From Dyadobacter frigoris (GTDB lineage: Bacteria; Bacteroidota; Bacteroidia; Cytophagales; Spirosomataceae), in assembly GCF_005280585.1 (NCBI RefSeq), contig NZ_SZVO01000015.1, positions 62,001 to 126,000 on the forward strand: a stretch of DNA of 64,000 bases. The letters are read 5' to 3'. The notes beneath the pieces are model-generated. The model was not told the origin of the DNA, did no database searches, and worked only from the letters and a program-made list of their open reading frames with translations. Positions 26,038-33,995 of this stretch are shown here, piece by piece (within the stretch, counting starts at the first letter, position 1; each line of letters begins with the position of its first letter). Both the position numbers and the translations under genes were made by a program.

Positions 26038-27366
26038 ATGACTTTTGAAGAATTAAATCTTACCAGGCCGCTACTGAACGCATTAGAGGATCTTGGTTAT
26101 ACAACACCGACAACCATTCAGGAAAAAGTTTTTTCTGTGATGATGTCAGGGAAAGATGTGTGTGGAATTGCCCAAACGGGAACAGGAAAGACCTTCGCTT
26201 ATTTATTACCGACGCTTCGTCAAATACAGTTTTCCAAGGATCGTTTACCTCAGCTTCTTATCATAGTACCAACCCGTGAACTTGTAGTTCAGGTGGTTGA
26301 AGAAGTGAAAAAACTGGCTGCTTACATGACCTTGACCGCGGTTGGCGTTTATGGTGGTGGAAATATTAAAGTGCAGATGGCCGAGTTGAAAAATGGAGCG
26401 GATGTTGTAGTAGCAACGCCGGGACGTTTGGTTGATCTGGCTATGAACGGTTCTTTGAAAACGAAAAATATCAAGAAACTGGTTATTGATGAAGTGGATG
26501 AAATGCTGAATCTCGGCTTTCGCACACAGCTCAAAAATATCCTGGATCTTTTACCTCAGAAAAGACAAAATCTCTTGTTTTCGGCAACTTTAATTCCGGA
26601 AGTGGAAGTCTTGATGCAGACTTATTTCAATAATCCTGTCCGCATTGAAGCCGCTCCGGTTGGAACGCCTTTGGAAAATATTGAGCAAATTGCTTACGAT
26701 ATTCCTAATTTTTATACCAAAGTAAATTTACTGGAATTGCTTTTAAGTGAAAATGAGGATATGTCCAAAGTACTCGTTTTTGCCGCTACCAAACATTTGG
26801 CTGATCAGTTATTCGCACAATTGGAAAGAAAATTCCCTGAGAAAATAGGTGTAATACATTCTAACAAAGAGCAAAATCACCGTTTTAATAGTGTAAAACA
26901 ATTTCATGAGGGGAATTACCGGCTATTGATCGCAACCGATATTATTGCCCGCGGACTGGACGTAGCCGAAGTTTCTCATGTTTTCAATTTTGATGTTCCC
27001 GAAGTACCTGAAAATTATATCCACCGCATCGGGAGAACAGGACGGGCAGATAAAAAAGGAATTGCCATTACATTTGTAACGGAGAAGGAAAAGGAATTTC
27101 AGGAAAGTATTGAAGCACTGATGAATTACCAAATTCCTATGCTTTCACTGCCGGAAAATCTGAAAATATCAGATATTCTTACTGAAAATGAAAAGCCTCA
27201 TATTTACATGAAAACTGTTGATATCAAACTTCCTAAAAAAGGAACCGTTGGCGCAGCTTTTCATGAGAAAATTGATAAAAACAAAAAAGTGAATGTCCGC
27301 AGAGATCATGCGGCAGAAAAAATGCAAAAATACGGACGGCCAATTAAAAGAGCTGCGAAGAAATAA
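26038..27366 (+). CDS. DEAD-box ATP-dependent RNA helicase (DEVD variant)
   Basis: 442 residues with all helicase motifs in order: Q-motif TTPTTIQ, Walker A AQTGTGKT (45-52), PTREL, motif II written DEVD (151-154) rather than DEAD, SAT (182-184), IATDIIARGLDV, HRIGRTGR (329-336). The C-terminal tail is basic (KMQKYGRPIKRAAKK) and likely RNA-binding. Probably involved in RNA remodelling such as ribosome assembly or cold response. It has its own promoter box and terminator. Confidence 0.93.
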   Translation: MTFEELNLTRPLLNALEDLGYTTPTTIQEKVFSVMMSGKDVCGIAQTGTGKTFAYLLPTLRQIQFSKDRLPQLLIIVPTRELVVQVVEEVKKLAAYMTLTAVGVYGGGNIKVQMAELKNGADVVVATPGRLVDLAMNGSLKTKNIKKLVIDEVDEMLNLGFRTQLKNILDLLPQKRQNLLFSATLIPEVEVLMQTYFNNPVRIEAAPVGTPLENIEQIAYDIPNFYTKVNLLELLLSENEDMSKVLVFAATKHLADQLFAQLERKFPEKIGVIHSNKEQNHRFNSVKQFHEGNYRLLIATDIIARGLDVAEVSHVFNFDVPEVPENYIHRIGRTGRADKKGIAITFVTEKEKEFQESIEALMNYQIPMLSLPENLKISDILTENEKPHIYMKTVDIKLPKKGTVGAAFHEKIDKNKKVNVRRDHAAEKMQKYGRPIKRAAKK

Positions 27367-27405
27367 ACAGGAAAGGTGGCAGAGAAATCAGGCCACCTTT
27401 TCTGT
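27367..27405 (+). terminator. Terminator after the helicase gene
   Basis: GAAAGGTGGC pairs with GCCACCTTTTC around an 11-base loop, directly after the stop, and is followed by TTTT. It may also act on the convergent Wzi-like gene. Confidence 0.75.
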
Positions 27406-27423
27406 TTTAATTTATGTCAAAAT

Positions 27424-28932
27424 TTATCTCCATTTTCCCCAGGCCGTAGACCTGAAACCAATATAACCCGCCAGAGACGAAGGCAATAAATCTCCCTTAT
27501 CGAAAGCAAGCTTGGTTACCAGCCTCGTATTTCCCCATTTAAAAATGGGTGCATCCACCATTAATAAATACGAAAATTGTTTTGCCGTAGGATTGAATGG
27601 TCTGTTATTTGTCCCAAAATTTGAACTGTAAGATAATTTGGTTCGCCATTGAATAGATCGCGCTGCGGTTCCTTCCAGTCCCACATGATAAACGACAACC
27701 CGGTTGTCAGGAAAAAATTCACCCCAGTATTTTGATTTAATCTCGCTGTTGGGCTGAATAAAAGGCGTCCCCATTCCTTTTCCAAAATACGACCAGCCTT
27801 CCTTATATTGTGCGTGGTCAAAATAATTGTCATTGCCTTTAAAATGCGAATTTGTCAAATCAAACCCTGCTCCGGACTGGTCCTTACTGAAAAGATATTC
27901 AAGCAAAACGCCTCTCACTTCTATGAAAGATTTTGAGCTGGCGGCTCTTTTCCAGCTCAAACCATATAAACCGTCTGGAATATTCTGCAGCTGCAATCCG
28001 GATCCGTCTTCAAAAGGATGATTATGATAGAGAAGTAATTTTGAAGTTTTTAGCTGATATTCAAAAGCAAGATCGTATTGCCCTACATGATTCCCCACCC
28101 TGTTTTCACCGTCAAAATTTGTAAAACGTTTATTTTGATAAGCCTTCGGAATTTTACCGATAACTACCCCCCATAAAAAGTCACCAAAATTGTCGGTAAG
28201 ATGTCCGTCAACGGCAAGCGGACTTCCTATTAAATAATCGGCATGGCCACCCCAGGTGACGCTATGAACCACCCCGACTTGCATATTAAATTTGCCGCCA
28301 GGTTTTCCAAACTTCCCATGCAGGGTTTTCTGATGAAGATACGCTCCCTGAATATAAGGTACGTTAAACCAGCCGTGCGAGAAAAATCCTTTTAAGGAAA
28401 CGTAATTTCTAAGAAACTTCAAAGGCACGTAATCTGGAAAACCCAGCTGAATTTTCGGAACAGGCATTGCATTTCCAGACCACGTGAAAGAACCTGTACT
28501 TAATGTAGTATCAACAATTCCCAAAATCTGTTTTCTCCGTCCGCCCCAGAATTCCAGCTTTTTCCACCTTACTTTAATATACGCTTCGGGTAACAAAACT
28601 TTTTCATTGCCACGTCCAAGGTTGAAAACCGTTTCGACACCAGCTCCCCACTGAATTCTGGCATGTTTAGATTTTCTGATGGTATCGGCATAGATCTGAG
28701 ATTCATAGGTCAGTCCTACACGCCCTGTTAGTGATGGCATTGTCAATGGAACTGTACCAAACTGGTTGGAACGCAGCCAAAATGGTGCTATCGAACTTGT
28801 TCCAATATAACTTCCTAATTCAGCTGACGGACTCCAATGCTGATTTTGCGCTTCTGCATTAAAATATGCATTTGTCAATAAAAAGGATAGCAAAAACTTA
28901 GTGAGGCCACCGGTAAAACGTAAAGCTTTCAT
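27424..28932 (-). CDS. Wzi-like capsule assembly outer-membrane barrel
   Basis: About 502 residues from ATG 28932 (MKALRFTGG...); the frame extends to 28983 but the downstream Met gives a normal signal peptide ending NAEAQ. The mature start WSPSAELGSYIGTSSIAPFWLRSNQ is the pattern of Bacteroidota 'capsule assembly Wzi' proteins, followed by many barrel strands with W/Y/F. The role would be surface attachment of exopolysaccharide; no capsule cluster is adjacent. Confidence 0.82.
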   Translation of the reverse strand: MKALRFTGGLTKFLLSFLLTNAYFNAEAQNQHWSPSAELGSYIGTSSIAPFWLRSNQFGTVPLTMPSLTGRVGLTYESQIYADTIRKSKHARIQWGAGVETVFNLGRGNEKVLLPEAYIKVRWKKLEFWGGRRKQILGIVDTTLSTGSFTWSGNAMPVPKIQLGFPDYVPLKFLRNYVSLKGFFSHGWFNVPYIQGAYLHQKTLHGKFGKPGGKFNMQVGVVHSVTWGGHADYLIGSPLAVDGHLTDNFGDFLWGVVIGKIPKAYQNKRFTNFDGENRVGNHVGQYDLAFEYQLKTSKLLLYHNHPFEDGSGLQLQNIPDGLYGLSWKRAASSKSFIEVRGVLLEYLFSKDQSGAGFDLTNSHFKGNDNYFDHAQYKEGWSYFGKGMGTPFIQPNSEIKSKYWGEFFPDNRVVVYHVGLEGTAARSIQWRTKLSYSSNFGTNNRPFNPTAKQFSYLLMVDAPIFKWGNTRLVTKLAFDKGDLLPSSLAGYIGFRSTAWGKWR

Positions 28933-28983
28933 AGCGTCAAATACACGCTGACTTACTCTTTTTTGAGCGTACATGCACGCCAT

Positions 28984-29451
28984 ATCGGATGGAGGTAAAG
29001 ATGTAATGATATATTCTATGCCGGATTTTGTTTAAAGTTTTATACATACGAAAAAAATATAAAACCGGATGTTATACCGAGGGCAAATTAGTCAAAAGTA
29101 ACAGATAAAATTCTGTCAATATTATTATGATTAATTTAATAACACGGGTGCTGCCGTAATATAAAAGTCTCATTTTCACAGCACAAAAAAATAAAAACAT
29201 CTGCTTTCACAATATTTTTTTATCCCAAAAAAATAACTTTTTAAAATTTTTCAATCTCCCTTTCTAACTATTATCCAATGAAAAGGGTCATTTTTCTAAC
29301 TAAATAATGCAGGAATACAATATATCATTTTGTTAATCCTTCCGTTTCCAAATATTTTTTCTTTCCCTTTAATCTATTTTGAACAGGTCGTCGTAAGTCT
29401 GTTAAATTCAACCTTTTTCAACAAACGAGAGTTTTAGAAACTTACAAGACT
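28984..29451. other. AT-rich intergenic region, no gene seen
   Basis: This 468-base gap separates the divergent Wzi-like and ferritin-like genes. It is strongly AT-rich with A- and T-tracts and contains no open frame of note and no clear TAnnTTTG box. It presumably holds both promoters. Confidence 0.5.
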
Positions 29452-30165
29452 ATGAAAAAAACCTTATTAGAAAATTCAGTTTCCGAAGATAAGCAAATGC
29501 TTTCGATGGTAAACAGACGCTACTTTCTAAGATCAGCCGGTGTTGCAGCAGCAACCGGAGCTTTTATTTTAGGTGCATGTACTGACCATGATATTCAAGG
29601 TGACCAAACTGTTGATTTAGGATCAGGTGATGTTGGTATCCTTAACTATGCATATGCATTGGAACAATTGGAAGCAGCATTCTACACACAAGTAATGATG
29701 ACTCCTTATGCAGGAATGAGCGCTGAGGAAAAAATGATCCTTACAGATATTCGTGACCACGAAATTGTTCACAGACAATTTTTCAAAGCTGCTTTGGGCG
29801 GAGCGGCGATTAAAGGTTTAACACCTAATTTTTCTTCTATCAATTTCAGCGACCGCGCCAGCGTTTTAGGTGCTGCCAAATTATTCGAAGATACCGGCGT
29901 TCAGGCTTATAACGGAGCTGGTAAATTGATAGTGAGTGCTGATTATTTACTTCTCGCAGGTAAAATCGTTTCTGTTGAAGCACGCCATGCTTCTGCTATT
30001 CGTGATTTGTTGATGCCAAATACAGGTTCTTTTGCTGGTGATGATGTACTTGTCTCAATCATGGGATTTGGTGGATTTGACGGTGCTGTACCTCCGAGCG
30101 TAATCCTTCCGGCAGTTCAGCCTTTTGTAATGGACAAAATCAGTGGTGCCAATTTGCCATCTTAA
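29452..30165 (+). CDS. Exported ferritin-like domain protein, first of a pair
   Basis: 237 residues. The N-terminus NRRYFLRSAGVAAATGAFILGAC combines a twin-arginine-type signal with a lipobox (Cys43). The mature part is a four-helix ferritin-like domain with the expected metal-ligand motifs LEQLEAAFY, RDHEIVHRQFF and VEARHASAIR. Such proteins (ferritin_2 family) are known in Bacteroidota and other phyla but their reaction is unclear. A paralogue follows after 27 bases. Confidence 0.85.
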   Translation: MKKTLLENSVSEDKQMLSMVNRRYFLRSAGVAAATGAFILGACTDHDIQGDQTVDLGSGDVGILNYAYALEQLEAAFYTQVMMTPYAGMSAEEKMILTDIRDHEIVHRQFFKAALGGAAIKGLTPNFSSINFSDRASVLGAAKLFEDTGVQAYNGAGKLIVSADYLLLAGKIVSVEARHASAIRDLLMPNTGSFAGDDVLVSIMGFGGFDGAVPPSVILPAVQPFVMDKISGANLPS

Positions 30166-30192
30166 ACATCAACATTCTAATATCACGAAGAC

Positions 30193-30990
30193 ATGAATAT
30201 TTTTAATATAATAGACAGTTTCCAAAAATTTGATGGCGACGCAGTTGGCCGTCTTGAACATGCGTCACGTCGTATGTTTATGAACCGTATCGGTAGCAAA
30301 TTAGCAGCTGCTGCTATTCCTGTTGCCTTTGGTACTATTGTGAACAAAGCTTTTGGTGCAACACCAACGGCTACTGATGTTCTCAATTATGCACTTACGC
30401 TGGAATATCTTGAAAATGAATTCTATATGATAGGTAACGGAACTTCCGGACTTATCAAAACAGAATATGCTCCTGTATTCACCCAAATTGGAAAACATGA
30501 AAAGGCACACGTTGATTTTCTTGTCGCAGCACTAGCCGCATCCGCTGTGAAAAAGCCAACATTTGATTTCCCGGCTGTGTTTCCAACCGTTTTTACAGAT
30601 TTCGCAACATTTGTTACTGTTTCCAAAGCTTTGGAAGATACTGGAGTGCGCGCTTATAAAGGTCAGGCCGGTAATCTTATCACGTCAAAACCTTTGTTGG
30701 AGTATGCACTTCAAATACATTCAGTTGAAGCGCGTCACGCTTCGATTGCAAGAAGAATATTAGGGAAGATTTCCGGCGATGCAACAATCAAAGGATGGAT
30801 TTCAAATGACACTGGTTTTCCTGCTGCGGTTTACGCAGGTGAAGGAAACGTTGTTCAGGGTACGCTGAATCTTCCTGGTGTTGCAGGTTTGGAAGCTATT
30901 TCTTTCACCAATATCACTGAGGCATTTGATGAGCCTTTGACTATGGACGAAGTTCTTAAAATTGCTGGTCCTTTCATCAAAGCGATGTAA
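30193..30990 (+). CDS. Exported ferritin-like domain protein, second of a pair
   Basis: 265 residues. The start has a twin-arginine-like signal (SRRMFMNRIGSKLAAAAIPV). The same ligand pattern as in the upstream paralogue is present: LEYLENEFY, GKHEKAHVDF, VEARHASIARR. There is no lipobox, so this one may be periplasmic whereas its partner is lipid-anchored. Co-transcribed and ended by the strong terminator at 31032. Confidence 0.85.
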   Translation: MNIFNIIDSFQKFDGDAVGRLEHASRRMFMNRIGSKLAAAAIPVAFGTIVNKAFGATPTATDVLNYALTLEYLENEFYMIGNGTSGLIKTEYAPVFTQIGKHEKAHVDFLVAALAASAVKKPTFDFPAVFPTVFTDFATFVTVSKALEDTGVRAYKGQAGNLITSKPLLEYALQIHSVEARHASIARRILGKISGDATIKGWISNDTGFPAAVYAGEGNVVQGTLNLPGVAGLEAISFTNITEAFDEPLTMDEVLKIAGPFIKAM

Positions 30991-31031
30991 TCACCAGTAT
31001 AAAAATATTGTGGAGGGTAAGGTAATGCATA

Positions 31032-31062
31032 GAACGGGCCGCAAAAGCGGCCCGTTCTTTTT
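31032..31062 (+). terminator. Terminator of the ferritin-like operon
   Basis: GAACGGGCCGC and GCGGCCCGTTC form a perfect 11-bp stem with an AAAA loop, followed by TTTTT. Confidence 0.95.
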
Positions 31063-31083
31063 GATTATAGTTCTAAAAAATAA

Positions 31084-31109
31084 CCCCGAATCCCTTGCGG
31101 TCATCGGGG
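31084..31109 (-). terminator. Probable terminator of hemA
   Basis: On the minus strand CCCCGA pairs with TCGGGG over a 14-base loop and is followed by TTATTTTTT. It lies 33 bases past the hemA stop. Confidence 0.6.
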
Positions 31110-31141
31110 TCTTATAACTCCATAGTGAATAATATTCTGTA

Positions 31142-32401
31142 TTAGTGCGTTTCGCTTTGCTTTTCAAGATTGAAAAGATCATTCAAAACGTCAATCAGCG
31201 TTTCCGCTTCCCCGCGTTTGCAGGCTGCTTTTAATTGTAAAACAGGCAGTTTAAGAATTTTCTGCATCATGCTTGTCGTGATACGTTCCACTTTTTCAAG
31301 TTCAGAATCGCTCAGATTTTTGGTAAAACGAGTCAATTCTTCTTTACGTATTTGTTCCAATGCACCTTTCAATTTCTGAATAGTCGGCGAAACGATCATT
31401 TCTTTTGACCAGTCATTAAATTCAAGTACCGCCTCACCGATGATATCTCTCACCTGCGGAACAGATTCAAGCCGACGCGTTAGTGCTTCATCCGCTCTCG
31501 AACGAATAGAATCAATGGAATAAAGCATTACGCCTGGAATTTCTTCCACTTCCGGAGATACGCTGCGAGGAACAGAAAGATCGATGAAATATTTGAAAGA
31601 CATACCACGCAGGCGAACCATCATTTCTTTTGTAAAAAACGGCTCATCACGCGCAATGGACGAAACAATTATATCAGCTTGTGCAATTTCATGTTCAATA
31701 TTTTCAAAATCAGCAACTTTAAAACCTAATTCCTGGGCGAGCGACTCAGCTTTGCTCGCAGTACGGTTCACCAAAGTCACATCCGCACCTGTTTTTTGTG
31801 CCAGATTACGGCAAACGTCCGTCCCTATTTCTCCTAAACCAACAACCAGAATCTTAGGATTTGGCATTAAACCGTCCAGCAATTCAACAGCTGCGTACGA
31901 AACAGAAGCTGCTCCGTCACGGAAAAATGTTTCCTGCGCAACACGTTTGTTGGCAAAAAAGATAGTATGTAAAAGTCTGTGTAAAAACGGACCGGCCATG
32001 TTTAAATCGGCAGTCCACTGGTAAGCGTGCTTGATCTGATTCGGGATTTGCATATCCCCAACCACTTGTGAATGAAGGCCGGTGGCAACTTCAAACAAAT
32101 GCTGCACCGCTGTTTCGCCCTCTGCAAAACGATCAAAATAATCCAGAAAAGGCTGTACATCAGAAATTCCTTTCTCAATTAAAAGAAGCTTGATAATCTC
32201 CTCATTCAGATCTTCGGCGGAAGAATAATATATTTCTGTACGATTGCAGGTAGAAACGACAAGAACATCGGAAACTTCAAAGAAATCCTTCAAACGAAGC
32301 ATTATTCCCTTCGCTCCTTCCTCCGAAAGCGCAAGTTGCTCTCTGATGGAAAGTGGGGCATTCCGATGTGATAAACTTATTGATTTGAAATGATTATACA
32401 T
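31142..32401 (-). CDS. hemA: Glutamyl-tRNA reductase
   Basis: First committed step of C5 tetrapyrrole synthesis: reduces glutamyl-tRNA to glutamate semialdehyde with NADPH. The catalytic Cys is in VVSTCNRTEIYYS, the NADPH fold in ILVVGLGEIGTDVCRNLAQ, and the substrate-binding N-domain starts HFKSISLSHRNAPLSIREQL. Length ~420 is normal. A GTG at 32404 precedes the chosen ATG 32401. The rest of the heme pathway is not adjacent. Confidence 0.95.
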   Translation of the reverse strand: MYNHFKSISLSHRNAPLSIREQLALSEEGAKGIMLRLKDFFEVSDVLVVSTCNRTEIYYSSAEDLNEEIIKLLLIEKGISDVQPFLDYFDRFAEGETAVQHLFEVATGLHSQVVGDMQIPNQIKHAYQWTADLNMAGPFLHRLLHTIFFANKRVAQETFFRDGAASVSYAAVELLDGLMPNPKILVVGLGEIGTDVCRNLAQKTGADVTLVNRTASKAESLAQELGFKVADFENIEHEIAQADIIVSSIARDEPFFTKEMMVRLRGMSFKYFIDLSVPRSVSPEVEEIPGVMLYSIDSIRSRADEALTRRLESVPQVRDIIGEAVLEFNDWSKEMIVSPTIQKLKGALEQIRKEELTRFTKNLSDSELEKVERITTSMMQKILKLPVLQLKAACKRGEAETLIDVLNDLFNLEKQSETH

Positions 32402-32422
32402 CACTAGGTCTAATTCGATTTA

Positions 32423-32430
32423 CAAAAATA
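32423..32430 (-). promoter_or_regulatory. Candidate -7 box for hemA (TATTTTTG)
   Basis: On the minus strand TATTTTTG matches TAnnTTTG and ends 21 bases before the hemA ATG. No -33 element seen. Confidence 0.45.
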
Positions 32431-32678
32431 CAGCACAAAATTTACAATAGGAACGGTAAGCAAAGCGCACATGTTTATTTAGAAAACATATAAATAAAAC
32501 TTTGGTTTGTATTGTAAATTTCTGCTATAATCAGAGGCAAATAAATGACTTCCATCATTTTTATTCCTGACCTGACAACAAAGGAAATTGACAGGAAAAT
32601 CCACTAAGCACAATTATTTTACGTTATTTGTAAGCCTTATTATCTCAACAGGTAAATTTGTTAAGTGTCTGAATATAA

Positions 32679-33989
32679 ATGATCGCAGAAACACCTGAAA
32701 ACAAACCCCGTTTCCGATTACACCCGGTTGCGCTCTTAAACAGTGACCGGCTGCGTCGTTCTCTGGTTGAAACTTATGAGAAAAAAGGCAACTTAAAATA
32801 CGCTATTGGGGTTATTTTACTCTTTTTGAGTATTGCTTCACTGGTTTATACCAATGATCTTGTTGACAAACTTGAAGAGCGGGAAGAGCGGGAAGTACGG
32901 TTATTTGGAGAAGGTCTGCGGTATATTATTAACAGCCCCGATGATGAAAATTTTAATGTGCTGATGGGTTTTATTCAGGATGCACTTAACTTTTATCAGA
33001 TCCCGGCTATTTATGTTGACGAAAATAATTTCCCAAGTGTCTTTAAAAATATTCCTTTTTCCAAAAATGCTTCTCTAAGGGAAAAAGAGCGAATTGTTGA
33101 AGCCCATTTGGCAAAAATGAAAAAAGAGCACCCGCCCGTTCCCGTCCAAATCGGAGAAGGTAAGGTTGGCTACATTTATTACAGTAATTCATTTTTATTG
33201 ACGCAGCTCAGGTATTATCCTTTTATTCAGCTTTCGGTTATGCTTCTGATTGGTTATCTGGCCTATCTCGCATTCAGTGCTGCCAGGAAAGCTGAGCAAA
33301 ACCGCGTTTGGGTTGGTTTGGCAAAAGAAACCGCACATCAATTAGGGACGCCATTATCGTCACTAATGGCCTGGGTGGAATATTTCCGTAGTGATCCCAA
33401 CATTGACTCTTCCATCGCCGACGAAATTGAAAAAGATGTGGTGCGTCTGGAAATGATCACGACCCGTTTTTCAAATATCGGTTCGGTTCCTACTTTAAAA
33501 CAAGAACCCGTATCCGTCATCGTGACAAGTTTTATCACTTATCTGCAAAAACGGGTTTCTTCAAAGGTTCATTTCCATATCCATGATCAGCTGGCGGAAG
33601 GGCAAACTGCGCTTTTGAATAAAAATCTCTTTGAATGGGTCGTTGAAAATATTTGTAAAAATGCAGTGGATGCTATGGCCGGGATAGGTGAAATTCATGT
33701 TACGCTGCAAGCTCCGCCGTCTAGCAAAGAAATCCTTATTGATATTACGGATAACGGAAAAGGAATGACAAAGGCAAACGCCAATAAAATTTTCAATCCC
33801 GGTTTCAGCACAAAAAAACGTGGCTGGGGATTAGGACTTACACTGGCCAAACGTATCATTGAAGATTACCATGGCGGCAAATTATTCGTAAAAAGCTCCG
33901 AAGTTGGCAAAGGAACAACTTTTCGTATTATGATTCCTGCCAAGATCATGGAAGAAATTGTAGTGGTAAATCAGGACACTGATAGCTGA
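32679..33989 (+). CDS. Orphan membrane sensor histidine kinase
   Basis: 436 residues. Two transmembrane helices (about 41-58 and 181-200) flank a periplasmic sensor region of about 120 residues with no recognised domain. The cytoplasmic part has the H-box KETAHQLGTPLSSLMAW (His220), N-box ENICKNAVDAM (323-333), DNGKGM (358-363) and GWGLGL (382-387). The HQLGTP H-box is a variant of HELRTP. No response regulator is adjacent, so the partner lies elsewhere. Confidence 0.92.
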   Translation: MIAETPENKPRFRLHPVALLNSDRLRRSLVETYEKKGNLKYAIGVILLFLSIASLVYTNDLVDKLEEREEREVRLFGEGLRYIINSPDDENFNVLMGFIQDALNFYQIPAIYVDENNFPSVFKNIPFSKNASLREKERIVEAHLAKMKKEHPPVPVQIGEGKVGYIYYSNSFLLTQLRYYPFIQLSVMLLIGYLAYLAFSAARKAEQNRVWVGLAKETAHQLGTPLSSLMAWVEYFRSDPNIDSSIADEIEKDVVRLEMITTRFSNIGSVPTLKQEPVSVIVTSFITYLQKRVSSKVHFHIHDQLAEGQTALLNKNLFEWVVENICKNAVDAMAGIGEIHVTLQAPPSSKEILIDITDNGKGMTKANANKIFNPGFSTKKRGWGLGLTLAKRIIEDYHGGKLFVKSSEVGKGTTFRIMIPAKIMEEIVVVNQDTDS

Positions 33990-33995
33990 AATCTT

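Noticed and set aside
31584..32024. Open frame antisense to hemA (146 codons)
   Set aside because: Shadow of hemA codon use; no recognisable protein features.
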